A stretch of DNA of 64,000 nt from Gordonia iterans (GTDB lineage: Bacteria; Actinomycetota; Actinomycetes; Mycobacteriales; Mycobacteriaceae): the NCBI RefSeq assembly GCF_002993285.1, contig NZ_CP027433.1, forward strand, positions 3,782,001 through 3,846,000, given 5' to 3'. The notes below the pieces were generated by a model. It saw nothing but the letters and a program-made list of their open reading frames with translations, ran no database searches and was not told the origin of the DNA. Shown in pieces: positions 37,825-46,291 of this stretch (position 1 is the first letter of the stretch; each line of letters opens with the position of its first letter). A program made the translations under genes and the position numbers.

Positions 37825-39078
37825 CTACAGCGAGATGCGTCCTTCTTCGGCGGCCAGACCGATGTCGGTGCGGAAATGCGATCCGGGAAGACGGACGGCG
37901 GCGAGCCGTTCGTAAGCCTGTGCGCGGGCGGCGCGCAGATCGGCGCCGCGGCCGACGATGCCGAGCACGCGCCCGCCTGCTGAAACGACGTCGCCGTCAC
38001 GGTCGATCTTGGTTCCCGCGTGGAGCAGGCCCTCGCCGGTCGCGCCGGTGATCGTGTCGCCGGTCCGCGGGGTGCCCGGGTAGTTTTCAGCGGCCAGCAC
38101 CACCACCACCGCGGCACCGTCGTGCCAGCGGAGCGTCGGCAGGTCCGCCAGGGATCCGGTGGCGACGGCGTGCAGCGTCGCACCGAGGGGGGACTCCAGA
38201 AGCTCGAGCACCGCCTGCGTCTCCGGGTCGCCGAAGCGGCAGTTGAACTCCACCACGGCCGGCCCCTCGGCGCCCATCGCCAGGCCCGCGTAGAGCAGAC
38301 CGGAGAACGGTGTTCCCCGGGAAGCCAGCTCGACGGCGACGGGGCGCACCACCTCGTCGACGATCTGCTCGACGCTCCCCTCCGGAAGCCACGGCAACGG
38401 CGTGTAGGCACCCATGCCGCCGGTGTTCGGGCCCTGGTCGCCGTCGCCGACGCGCTTGTGATCCTGCGCCGGCAGCAGCGGCACCACGTCCTCACCGTCG
38501 ACCAGACAGAACAGCGACACCTCGGGACCGTCGAGGAAGCTCTCCAGAAGCACCGGGTGCCCGTGCTCCAGACAGTCCGCGGCGTGCGCCCGGGCGGCGG
38601 CGCGATCGGCGGTCACCACCACGCCCTTGCCCGCGGCCAGACCGTCGTCCTTGACCACCCAGGTGGGGCCGAACCTGTCGAGCGCGGCGTCCAGGTCGGC
38701 GGGGTTGTCGACCACCTCGGCCCGCGCGGTGCGCACACCGGCGGCGGCCATCACGTCCTTGGCGAAGGCCTTCGAGCCCTCGATCTGGGCGGCGGCGGCA
38801 CTCGGTCCGAAGGTGGGGAAGCCCGCCTCGCGCAGCGCATCGGCGACTCCCAGCACCAGCGGCACCTCGGGGCCGATCACCACCAGGTCGGGCTTGATCC
38901 GCTGCGCCAGCTCCACGACGGCCTCGCGCGAGGCGACGTCGACAGCGTGGTTGGTCGCCACCGCAGCGGTGCCGGCGTTGCCCGGCGCGGCATGCAGGTC
39001 GTCGACCGACGGGTCGCGCTTGAGGCCGAGGAGGAGGGCGTGTTCGCGGCCGCCCGAGCCGATCACGAGTACTCGCAC
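37825..39078 (-). CDS. purD: Phosphoribosylamine-glycine ligase
   Basis: PurD joins glycine to phosphoribosylamine. The 417-aa ATP-grasp enzyme has the N-terminal [18 protein letters not shown] (residues 2-19). [38 protein letters not shown] (ATP-binding), [21 protein letters not shown] (the PurD signature, near 240) and [14 protein letters not shown] also match. The GTG at 39078 has TAGGCT ending 7 nt upstream. It is convergent with the esterase gene. Confidence 0.96.
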   Translation of the reverse strand: MRVLVIGSGGREHALLLGLKRDPSVDDLHAAPGNAGTAAVATNHAVDVASREAVVELAQRIKPDLVVIGPEVPLVLGVADALREAGFPTFGPSAAAAQIEGSKAFAKDVMAAAGVRTARAEVVDNPADLDAALDRFGPTWVVKDDGLAAGKGVVVTADRAAARAHAADCLEHGHPVLLESFLDGPEVSLFCLVDGEDVVPLLPAQDHKRVGDGDQGPNTGGMGAYTPLPWLPEGSVEQIVDEVVRPVAVELASRGTPFSGLLYAGLAMGAEGPAVVEFNCRFGDPETQAVLELLESPLGATLHAVATGSLADLPTLRWHDGAAVVVVLAAENYPGTPRTGDTITGATGEGLLHAGTKIDRDGDVVSAGGRVLGIVGRGADLRAARAQAYERLAAVRLPGSHFRTDIGLAAEEGRISL

Positions 39079-39085
39079 GACGACC

Positions 39086-39091
39086 AGCCTA
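39086..39091 (-). promoter_or_regulatory. -10 box of purD (leaderless type)
   Basis: TAGGCT on the minus strand, 7 nt before the GTG at 39078. Confidence 0.6.
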
Positions 39092-39200
39092 ATCGGCCTC
39101 GCTGGTCGAGCGAAGTCGAGACCACTGGCCGACTGCCGCGACGGCGTTCAGCCGCCACGAGGCATCAAGAGTCCGCGGATTCGCCCGACCGGACTCGAGA

Positions 39201-39242
39201 AGTCCGCGGATCGGCGCGCTGGACGCGCCGATCCGCTGGACT
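39201..39242 (-). terminator. Long hairpin downstream of the GT39 gene
   Basis: AGTCCGCGGATCGGCGCG (39201-39218) pairs with CGCGCCGATCCGCTGGACT (39224-39242) with one bulged base and a 5-nt loop. It begins about 30 nt past the minus-strand GT39 stop (39271). A short family-B-like fragment (GGTCGAGCGAAGTCGAGACC) lies nearby at 39104-39123. Confidence 0.6.
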
Positions 39243-39270
39243 CCTGCCCCAGATCGAGCCGATCCGCGGA

Positions 39271-41406
39271 CTACTTCGTGGGCGCGGTCAGGTCGTAGAG
39301 CACGACGCCGTCGACCGTGGTCGAGGTGAAGTTCGCCGTGACCCACTCGCTGATCTGGGAGGCGGTGCCGCTCCCTCCCCGGCCGCCGCCCATCATCCCG
39401 CCGCCGGAGGCGATGAAGTAGTGGATCTTCCCTTCTTCGACGTACTTCTGGAACTGTTCGAGTGTGGGCGAGGGATCGGTGCCGTTGAACCCGCCGATCG
39501 GCATCACCGCGTGCCCGGACTCGATCTGGAAGCCGGACGCCGAGTTGGATCCGAGCGCGGCGGCGACCCAGGTGAACCGGTCGGCGTCGGTCCGCAGCAG
39601 CGCGACAACGTGCTCGCTGGGCTCGGAGCCCCGCAGCAGCCCACCCGCCGCATCGCCGGGTCCCGCAGTCCGAGAGGAAGGCCCGGTCTGACCGTCTCCG
39701 CCGGTTCCGGGAGGAGCAGTCCCGACACCGGGAGCGGCCCCGGTCGGCGGATTCCCGGGCGCCGCCGGCGGCATCCCGCCCGGACCGAATCCTCGACCAC
39801 CGTCACGCCCCGATCCGTCACGTCCGCCGTCGCGCATTCCGGGCGGCCCGCCGCGACCCGGACCCGATCCGCCGTCCACGCGCGGGCCTGCGCTGATGAT
39901 CGAGCCCTGCGCTGGAGTGGCCAGGGTGTCCACGGTGTACGCGGCAGGCCCGGCGAGAGCCGCGACGATCGCGAAGGCAGCCGCCACGCGGGCCGCCGCG
40001 CCCGTGCGTACGACGATCAGCGCCAGCCCGGCGAGGACACCCGCCGCCAGCACGACCCAGCGCAGCCACGGCACGAACTCCGCCGAACGGCCGAGCAGGA
40101 CGCATGCCCAGATCGCCGCCGTGATCGAACCTGCGGCGAGGACGAGCCGCACCCACAGCCGGTCACGTGCGCTCCAGCACACGGCTGCCCCACCGGCGAG
40201 CAACCCGGCGAGCGCAGGTGCGACGGCCGCGGTGTAGTAGCTGTGGAAGATGCCCTGCATGTAGCTGAACACCGCGATCGTGGTCAGCATCCAGATGCCG
40301 AACAGCGCGAGGAACGCACGACGGCCGTCGGTGCGCACGGCACGCCCGATCAGGACCAGAGCGGCCACCGCGAAGATCAGCGCCGTCGGGATCAGCCATG
40401 CGATCTGGCCGCCCTGCTCACCGTCGAACATCCGCCAGAAGCCGGTCTCCCCCCACATGCCTCCCCCGGCTCCGGCCGGTCCGTCTCCGGTTCCCGCGAC
40501 ACCCGCGTGAGCGTCCCCGCCGCCCGGTGTCACAGCGCCCCGCTCGTTCCCGTTCAAACGCCCGAATCCGTTGTATCCCAATGTCAGTTCAAGGATCGAG
40601 TTGTTCTGCGAGCCGCCGATGTACGGGCGCGAGTCGGCCGGCCAGAGCTCGACAGTCAGAATCCACCATCCCGCGCTGACGATCATCGCTCCCAGAGCTG
40701 CCGACAGCTGCCCGAACCGGCGCAGCCAGGTGCCCGGCGCGAAGGCGAAGAACGCGACAGCCAGCGCCGGCAGGATCAGGAAGACCTGCAACTGCTTGGT
40801 CAGGAATCCGAATCCGACGGCGACACCAGCCCAGAGCGCCCAGCGCCACCGGCCGGTCTCGATGCCCTTCGTCGTCGCCCAGGCGGCGACGAGCATCAAC
40901 AGGATCAGCAGGGCCTCGGGATTGTCGTACCGAAACATCAAGGCGGCCACCGGAGTCAGCGCGAGCACCGCTCCGGCACCGATCCCCGCCCAGTGCCCGA
41001 ACTGCTTCTTGACGATCACGTAGAGCAGCCACACCGAGGCCACTCCCATCAACACCTGCGGGACCAGGAGCGACCACGAGTTGAGACCGAATACCCGCAC
41101 GGACAGAGCCGGAATCCACAGCGACGCAGGCGGTTTGTCCACCGTGATGGAATTGGCCATGTCCGACGACCCGAAGAACCACGCCTTCCAGCTCTCCGAG
41201 CCGGCCTGGATGGCCGCGGTGTAGAAGGAGTTCGCCCAGCCGTTCGCGGAGAGATTCCACAGGTAGGCGGCCAGGGTGCCGATCAGGAGGACAGCAAGAG
41301 AACTCCATTCGATCCACTGGGATCGCCGATTCACTTGCAGCGCAGCGTCTTTTTGCTTCTCACCTCCGGTCTGTGCAGAGACGGGCGAGAGCTCGACAGT
41401 AGTCAT
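39271..41406 (-). CDS. GT39/ArnT-like polyprenyl-phosphate-sugar glycosyltransferase
   Basis: The 711-aa protein is an integral-membrane GT-C enzyme with about 12 hydrophobic segments. The first extracytoplasmic loop has NGWANSFYTAAIQAGSESW and the ITVDKPPASLWI stretch (about 90-101), which carries the acidic residue needed for catalysis in this family. A Gly/Pro-rich linker (about 515-580) leads to a C-terminal extracytoplasmic domain. It probably moves a sugar from a polyprenyl-phosphate donor to an envelope acceptor. The ATG overlaps the GT2/GtrA gene by 4 bp; that partner likely makes the donor. Confidence 0.87.
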   Translation of the reverse strand: MTTVELSPVSAQTGGEKQKDAALQVNRRSQWIEWSSLAVLLIGTLAAYLWNLSANGWANSFYTAAIQAGSESWKAWFFGSSDMANSITVDKPPASLWIPALSVRVFGLNSWSLLVPQVLMGVASVWLLYVIVKKQFGHWAGIGAGAVLALTPVAALMFRYDNPEALLILLMLVAAWATTKGIETGRWRWALWAGVAVGFGFLTKQLQVFLILPALAVAFFAFAPGTWLRRFGQLSAALGAMIVSAGWWILTVELWPADSRPYIGGSQNNSILELTLGYNGFGRLNGNERGAVTPGGGDAHAGVAGTGDGPAGAGGGMWGETGFWRMFDGEQGGQIAWLIPTALIFAVAALVLIGRAVRTDGRRAFLALFGIWMLTTIAVFSYMQGIFHSYYTAAVAPALAGLLAGGAAVCWSARDRLWVRLVLAAGSITAAIWACVLLGRSAEFVPWLRWVVLAAGVLAGLALIVVRTGAAARVAAAFAIVAALAGPAAYTVDTLATPAQGSIISAGPRVDGGSGPGRGGPPGMRDGGRDGSGRDGGRGFGPGGMPPAAPGNPPTGAAPGVGTAPPGTGGDGQTGPSSRTAGPGDAAGGLLRGSEPSEHVVALLRTDADRFTWVAAALGSNSASGFQIESGHAVMPIGGFNGTDPSPTLEQFQKYVEEGKIHYFIASGGGMMGGGRGGSGTASQISEWVTANFTSTTVDGVVLYDLTAPTK

Positions 41407-42674
41407 GATGCAGCCTCCTCACGGCTGTCGAAACGAGTCGGACCGCGCCGCACAAAGATCCAGCGGAGTCCGACGAAGCGTGTGGCCGTCGCGACCAGAT
41501 TCGCGACAATCAAGACGGCGAGTTCGAGCCCGCGGCTCGACTCGGCGACGGCGGCGTGCAGCGCCACGAGCGACCCGGCGGTGACTGCCCAGCCGAAGAG
41601 AAACACACCCCAGCCGAAGAGATGGTGGCCGACGAGTCCACGCCGACCGCGCACGCCGAAGGTGAAGCGCCGGTTGACCGCGGTGTTCAGCACTGCGGTG
41701 ATCGCGAGCGCGAGCAGATTCGCAGTCTGTGCACCGACGTGGGTGTGCAGCAGCAGATACAGCAGCGCGTACGCAAGGGTCGAGGCGACACCGACTGTGA
41801 CGAACCGGACGACCTGTCCCGTCATTCCGCGCGGCACACCCGCGAGGTCGGGGCCGTCGTCGCGGTCACGGCCCAGGTTCCGGCGCAACCGTTCGACCGG
41901 AAGCCGCCCGGTGGCCAGTGCCCAGCCCACGCGCACGCACCCCCGCAGGTCGGCGAGGGCGGTGGACACGATGTCGACCGAACTGTCGGGGTCGTCGACC
42001 CAGTCGACCGGGACCTCGGCGATGCGCAGCCCGATCCGCTCGGCCAGCACCAGCAGTTCGGTGTCGAAGAACCAGCCGGTGTCGGCGACGTGCGGGAGCA
42101 GTTCTCGCGCGACGTCCGCACGCATGGCCTTGAACCCGCACTGCGCGTCGGAGAAGTGCGTGCGCAGCCCGACATGCAGGATCAGGTTGTAGCTGCGCGA
42201 GATGAACTCCCGCTTCGGGCCACGGATCACGTGCGACGATCTGTCGAGCCGCGTGCCGATCGCCACGTCGGAGTGCCCGGAGACCAGGGGCGCGATGAGC
42301 GGCATCAGCGCGTTGAGGTCGGTGGACAGATCGACATCGCAGTAGGCGACGATCTGCGCGTCGCTGGCGAGCCACGCCCGGTTCAGCGCCCGGCCACGGC
42401 CCTTCTCGTCCAAGCGGATCACCCGCACGTCGTCGAGCTCGGCGGCCAGCCGCGCGGCGATCACCGGCGTCGTATCGGTGCTGGCGTTGTCGGCGATCGT
42501 GATGCACGACGAGTACGGGACCTGTCGGTGCAGGTACGCGCGGAGCCGGTGCACGCACGCTTCGAGGTCTTCGTGCTCGTTGTACACCGGTACGACGACG
42601 TCGAGCACCGGCGGCGCGCCGGGCCCCTCCGGGCGGCGCACCGCCGCGGGTTCTGGATCGATGGTTGCTGTCAT
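41403..42674 (-). CDS. Bifunctional GT2 glycosyltransferase / GtrA-family flippase
   Basis: The 423-aa protein has an N-terminal GT2 domain (about 20-250) of the dolichyl-phosphate-mannose synthase type: VVPVYNEHEDLEACV, IADNASTDTT, DEKGRGRALNRAW, and the DxD motif in CDVDLSTDL. It is followed by a four-helix GtrA domain (about 285-405), which in other proteins moves polyprenyl-phosphate-sugars across the membrane. Together with the overlapping GT39 gene it forms a complete donor-synthesis, flipping and transfer unit. A PhoP-box-like repeat lies 45-62 bp upstream of the ATG. Confidence 0.9.
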   Translation of the reverse strand: MTATIDPEPAAVRRPEGPGAPPVLDVVVPVYNEHEDLEACVHRLRAYLHRQVPYSSCITIADNASTDTTPVIAARLAAELDDVRVIRLDEKGRGRALNRAWLASDAQIVAYCDVDLSTDLNALMPLIAPLVSGHSDVAIGTRLDRSSHVIRGPKREFISRSYNLILHVGLRTHFSDAQCGFKAMRADVARELLPHVADTGWFFDTELLVLAERIGLRIAEVPVDWVDDPDSSVDIVSTALADLRGCVRVGWALATGRLPVERLRRNLGRDRDDGPDLAGVPRGMTGQVVRFVTVGVASTLAYALLYLLLHTHVGAQTANLLALAITAVLNTAVNRRFTFGVRGRRGLVGHHLFGWGVFLFGWAVTAGSLVALHAAVAESSRGLELAVLIVANLVATATRFVGLRWIFVRRGPTRFDSREEAAS

Positions 42675-42718
42675 GACGCCCAGCCTCGTTCCGGCGGCTG
42701 GAACACCCCTGCCCCTTC

Positions 42719-42736
42719 CCTGTCAGGTTCCTGTGA
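42719..42736 (-). promoter_or_regulatory. PhoP-box-like direct repeat upstream of the GT2-GT39 operon
   Basis: On the minus strand the site reads TCACAGG-AACC-TGACAGG, the 7-N4-7 layout of the mycobacterial PhoP box (TCACAGC-N4-TCACAGC). The AACC spacer is identical to that of the site upstream of phoP in this window. Confidence 0.65.
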
Positions 42737-42855
42737 CTCGCGGGCGTCATGCGGGCACCGGCTCCGACCGCGACGGACCCGAGGGAACCGTGGAGCGAGC
42801 TGCCGCGTCTCAGAGACATGACCGAGCCATCGCCGCATCTGTCGGCACCAGCCCA

Positions 42856-42861
42856 TAGGGT
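42856..42861 (+). promoter_or_regulatory. -10 box of the RecQ-like gene (leaderless type)
   Basis: TAGGGT is followed by 7 nt and the ATG at 42869, with no Shine-Dalgarno in between. Confidence 0.55.
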
Positions 42862-42868
42862 CGTGCAC

Positions 42869-44983
42869 ATGGAAACCCGCACCCTCAGCGCGCAGGACCG
42901 CCCGGTCGCCGAACGGGTGATCCATGCGCTGGCCGGACCCGATGCCCGACTGCGCCCGGACCAGGAGACGGCGGTCGCCACCCTGGCGACACCGGGCGCC
43001 CGCGCGCTGGTGGTCCAGGCCACCGGATGGGGCAAGTCCGCGGTGTACTGGGCCGCCACCGCGGTGATCCGCGCGGCCGGCGGCGGTCCGACCCTCATCG
43101 TCTCGCCGCTGCTGTCACTGATGCGCGATCAGGTGGCCGCCGCGACCCGGGGCGGATTGCGCGCGGCGACCGTGAATTCGTCGAACATCGACGAGTGGTC
43201 GGCGGTGGAGGCCGATCTGGCCGCCGGCGAGCTCGACGTGCTGCTGGTCTCCCCGGAGCGGCTGGCCAATCCGGGCTTCGGGCGACGGGTGCTGGACGCG
43301 CTCGCCGGCCGCCTCGGTCTGGTGGTGATCGACGAGGCGCACGCCATCTCCGATTGGGGGCACGACTTCCGTCCCGACTACCGCCGGGTGGCGGACGTGC
43401 TCCAGCAGCTGAACCCGCAGACCTCCGTGCTCGCCACCACCGCCACCGCCAACCAGCGCGTCACCGACGACGTCGCCGCGCAACTCGGCGAGGACGGCCG
43501 CACCCTGGTGCTGCGCGGACCACTCGCCCGGAAATCACTGCACCTCAACGTGATCGACGGACTCTCCCCGCTCGAACGCTACGGCTGGGTCGCCGATCAA
43601 CTGCCTGTCCTGCCCGGATCGGGGATCGTGTACGTGCTGACCGTCGCCGACGCGGACCGCCTGGTGACCGCGATCAAAGCGGCGCGCGGCGACGACTATC
43701 CGGTCGCCGCGTACACGGGCCAGCTCTCCGCGGACGAGCGGCACCGCCTGGAAGACGACCTGCTCGCGAACCGGGTCAAGGCACTGGTGGCCACCTCGGC
43801 GCTGGGCATGGGGTTCGACAAGCCTGACCTCGGGTTCGTGGTGCACGTCGGCGCGCCGCCGTCGCCGGTCTCCTACTACCAGCAGGTGGGCCGTGCCGGG
43901 CGCGCGCTCGACGAGGCGGTCGTCGTGCTCCTGGCGTCCGGCATGGACGAGTCGGTCTGGGAGTACTTCGCCACCGCGACCATCCCCGATCCGAACCGGA
44001 TGGAGCGGCTGCTGGCCGCGATGGACGACGCGGGCGGACCGGTGAGTGTGCCGCAGTTGGAGGCCGTGACCGGCCTGCGGCGCACGCGAGTGGAGTTGAT
44101 GTGCAAGCAACTCGCGGTGGACGGCGCGGTGGAACGCACCGCGGACGGCTGGGTGCGCACCGGCAGGCCCTGGCGGCACGACGCCGAGCACTACGCCGGA
44201 GTGCTCGGCGTGCGGCGCCGTGAGGCAGACATCATGCGCAGCTATATCGGCGGCCGGGCGTGCCTGATGAAACTGCTCACGCAGGCCCTCGACGATCCGC
44301 GCGCCGAGGACTGCGGCAGGTGCAGCGTCTGCCTGGGCACTCTCACCCCGGGCCTGCAACTGAAGGCGCCGCGAGAGGTCCTCGGCATCGTGTCCACGGC
44401 TCTGCGCCGCCAGGCCCAAGTCCTCGAACCCCGCAAGATGTGGCCCGGCGGGACATACGGCACCCGCGGCCGGATCCCTGCGAACCGGCTCGCCGAGCCC
44501 GGCCGGGTGCTCGCGTTCGCGGATGCGCCGCAGTGGGGGGACACCCTCGATCAGGCGCGACGGGGAGACGAGACCGCGCGCGACGAGCTGGCTCGGGCCG
44601 CCGTTACCGTGCTCGCCGACTGGGGCCGGGCAGGGATCCGCCCGGAACTGATCTGCGCTCTGGACTTGGGCACCGGCCTCGCCGCCGATCTGGCACAGCG
44701 GCTCCGCGTCATCGGCAAGCGCGCGCCGTGCGACGACTACCCCGTCCGACCCGGCGACGGGCCGGGCCGCGAGGCCAACGGCGCGGCCGAAGCCGTGTAC
44801 TGGCGCGATCATCTGGGGCCTCCCCCGGCTCTCGACGGCACCGGGCCGGAACCGGGCGGACCCAGCGTCCTGCTGGTGGTCGACGAGACGTCGTCGACCT
44901 GGCCGATCACGCTCGCCGCGGCGGCACTGCGAGAGGCCGGTGCGGGGCCGGTCCTCCCACTGGTGATCCACCAGACCGTGTGA
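42869..44983 (+). CDS. RecQ-family ATP-dependent DNA helicase with PRTase-like C-terminus
   Basis: The 704-aa protein has SF2 helicase motifs: LRPDQETAV (motif 0), TGWGKS (Walker A, 52-57), SPLLSLMRDQV, DEAH (155-158) followed by AISDWGHDFRPDY, ATTATAN, YTGQLSADER, TSALGMGFDKPDL and QQVGRAGR. A Cys cluster (GRACLMKLL...DCGRCSVC, about 465-490) corresponds to the RecQ zinc-binding domain. No HRDC domain is clear. The last 38 residues (LLVVDETSSTWPITLAAAALREAG) resemble the PRPP loop of phosphoribosyltransferases. Start at ATG 42869, supported by the -10 box. It is divergent from the GT2 gene. Confidence 0.88.
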   Translation: METRTLSAQDRPVAERVIHALAGPDARLRPDQETAVATLATPGARALVVQATGWGKSAVYWAATAVIRAAGGGPTLIVSPLLSLMRDQVAAATRGGLRAATVNSSNIDEWSAVEADLAAGELDVLLVSPERLANPGFGRRVLDALAGRLGLVVIDEAHAISDWGHDFRPDYRRVADVLQQLNPQTSVLATTATANQRVTDDVAAQLGEDGRTLVLRGPLARKSLHLNVIDGLSPLERYGWVADQLPVLPGSGIVYVLTVADADRLVTAIKAARGDDYPVAAYTGQLSADERHRLEDDLLANRVKALVATSALGMGFDKPDLGFVVHVGAPPSPVSYYQQVGRAGRALDEAVVVLLASGMDESVWEYFATATIPDPNRMERLLAAMDDAGGPVSVPQLEAVTGLRRTRVELMCKQLAVDGAVERTADGWVRTGRPWRHDAEHYAGVLGVRRREADIMRSYIGGRACLMKLLTQALDDPRAEDCGRCSVCLGTLTPGLQLKAPREVLGIVSTALRRQAQVLEPRKMWPGGTYGTRGRIPANRLAEPGRVLAFADAPQWGDTLDQARRGDETARDELARAAVTVLADWGRAGIRPELICALDLGTGLAADLAQRLRVIGKRAPCDDYPVRPGDGPGREANGAAEAVYWRDHLGPPPALDGTGPEPGGPSVLLVVDETSSTWPITLAAAALREAGAGPVLPLVIHQTV

Positions 44984-45074
44984 TCGGCGCATCGCCGGTC
45001 CGACGCTGAGATCACCTTGTGCCAGATGATGGAGTCCAGGCGCGTCCGGACCCGATCAGCGACCCGGTTCTGCG

Positions 45075-45080
45075 TACCAT
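45075..45080 (+). promoter_or_regulatory. -10 box of the DUF4203 gene (leaderless type)
   Basis: TACCAT followed by 6 nt and the ATG at 45087. Confidence 0.5.
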
Positions 45081-45086
45081 CAGCAC

Positions 45087-45707
45087 ATGGCGAACGTGGT
45101 GATCGGAATCCTGGCGCTGCTGGCCGGCGCGCTCTTCTGTTTCTGGGGCGTGGCCGCGATGCGGTTCGTCATCGCCGTCTGGGGCGCCTTCGTCGGCTTC
45201 AATCTGGGTGCCGGAATCGTCGCGGCGCTCACCAGCGGCGGCTATCTCAGCACGGTTCTCGGGTGGGTCGTCGGCGTGGTGGTCGCGCTCGCCTTCGCGC
45301 TCATCGCCTACCTGTACTACGTGGTGGCCGTGACGCTGGCGATGGCCTCGATCGGTTTCGCGCTCGGCACCGCACTGATGGTCGCCATGGGCGTGGACTG
45401 GAACTGGCTCATCATTCTCGTCGGAGTGGTGCTCGGCGTCGTGCTGGCCTGGATCACGCTGGCCGCACGCCTGCCGACGATTCTGCTGATCGTCCTGAGC
45501 GCGTTCGCCGGTTCCACAGTGATGGTCGGCGGTCTGATGGTCCTCGGCGATGTGGTCCGGACCAGCGAGTTCACCCGTTCCGACGTGACCGCTCGCATCT
45601 CCGACCACTGGTACTGGTGGGTGATCTACGTGGTGCTCGCCGTCGTCGGCATCGTCACCCAGACCCAGTTGGTCAACAAGAACGAGAACCTGCGCGAGCA
45701 GTGGTGA
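45087..45707 (+). CDS. DUF4203/TMEM198-like membrane protein
   Basis: The 206-aa protein has seven hydrophobic segments, roughly at residues 3-22, 26-45, 56-76, 79-100, 108-126, 130-155 and 185-200. The pattern LLAGALFCFWGVAAMRFVIAVWGAFVGFNLG (N-terminal, cut) is typical of DUF4203 proteins, related to the TMEM198 family. Function is unknown. It follows the helicase by about 100 bp but has its own -10 box. Confidence 0.72.
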   Translation: MANVVIGILALLAGALFCFWGVAAMRFVIAVWGAFVGFNLGAGIVAALTSGGYLSTVLGWVVGVVVALAFALIAYLYYVVAVTLAMASIGFALGTALMVAMGVDWNWLIILVGVVLGVVLAWITLAARLPTILLIVLSAFAGSTVMVGGLMVLGDVVRTSEFTRSDVTARISDHWYWWVIYVVLAVVGIVTQTQLVNKNENLREQW

Positions 45708-45756
45708 TCGGGGCGCCATCGGTGCCGCGACGTCGCGACGCTCGGGTACCCGGCGG

Positions 45757-46194
45757 TCAGGAGGCGGGCTCGTCCGGCACGTTCTCCTGATAGCCCATCG
45801 CGCGCAGGGAGGCGCGGATGCGGCGGGCCGACTCGTCGAGCACGTCCGGATCGGGATCGGTTTCGGCGGCCCGCAGGTCGAACAACTCCTCCGACCACGC
45901 AGGGAACACGTGGATGTGCAGGTGCGGCACCTCCAGACCGGCGATCAGCAGACCCATGCGGGGGGCGTCGTACGCCTGCTTCACTGCGCGACCGATCTTC
46001 TGCGAGACGTCCGACAGGTGCGTGAAGGTGGGAGTGTCGATCTGCTCCCAGTGATCGATCTCCTTGCGCGGGATCACCAGGACGTGCCCCGGCGTGACCG
46101 GGTTGATGGTCAGGATGCCGACGGACTGGCCGTCCTTCCAGACGAAGCGGCCCGGCAGTTCGCCGTTGATGATTCGGGTGAAGATCGTTGCCAT
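45757..46194 (-). CDS. HIT-family hydrolase (Rv0759c-like)
   Basis: The 145-aa histidine-triad protein has FTRIINGELPGRFVW (residues 4-18), VTPGHVLVIPRKEIDHW and the triad EVPHLHIHVFPAW (about 96-108). It is a nucleotide phosphoramidase or hydrolase of the Hint/HIT type; the physiological substrate is unknown. The ATG at 46194 has TACGCT 6 nt upstream, with GAAGG in the spacer that could alternatively serve in ribosome binding. Position beside phoR matches Rv0759c. Confidence 0.92.
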   Translation of the reverse strand: MATIFTRIINGELPGRFVWKDGQSVGILTINPVTPGHVLVIPRKEIDHWEQIDTPTFTHLSDVSQKIGRAVKQAYDAPRMGLLIAGLEVPHLHIHVFPAWSEELFDLRAAETDPDPDVLDESARRIRASLRAMGYQENVPDEPAS

Positions 46195-46200
46195 GCCTTC

Positions 46201-46206
46201 AGCGTA
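46201..46206 (-). promoter_or_regulatory. -10 box of the HIT gene (leaderless type)
   Basis: TACGCT on the minus strand, 6 nt before the ATG at 46194. Confidence 0.45.
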
Positions 46207-46291
46207 ATCGGCCGTGGCGGAGTTGCGGTGCGCCCGAGGCAAGTCGGGCCGAACGCCCCGGTCGCGATCCGCGCCGGCGCGGACCGCCGGC

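Noticed and set aside
38020..42192. 1390-aa open frame antisense to purD, GT39 and GT2
   Set aside because: High GC leaves few stops on the antisense strand. The frame has no domain and crosses four well-supported minus-strand genes and a terminator.
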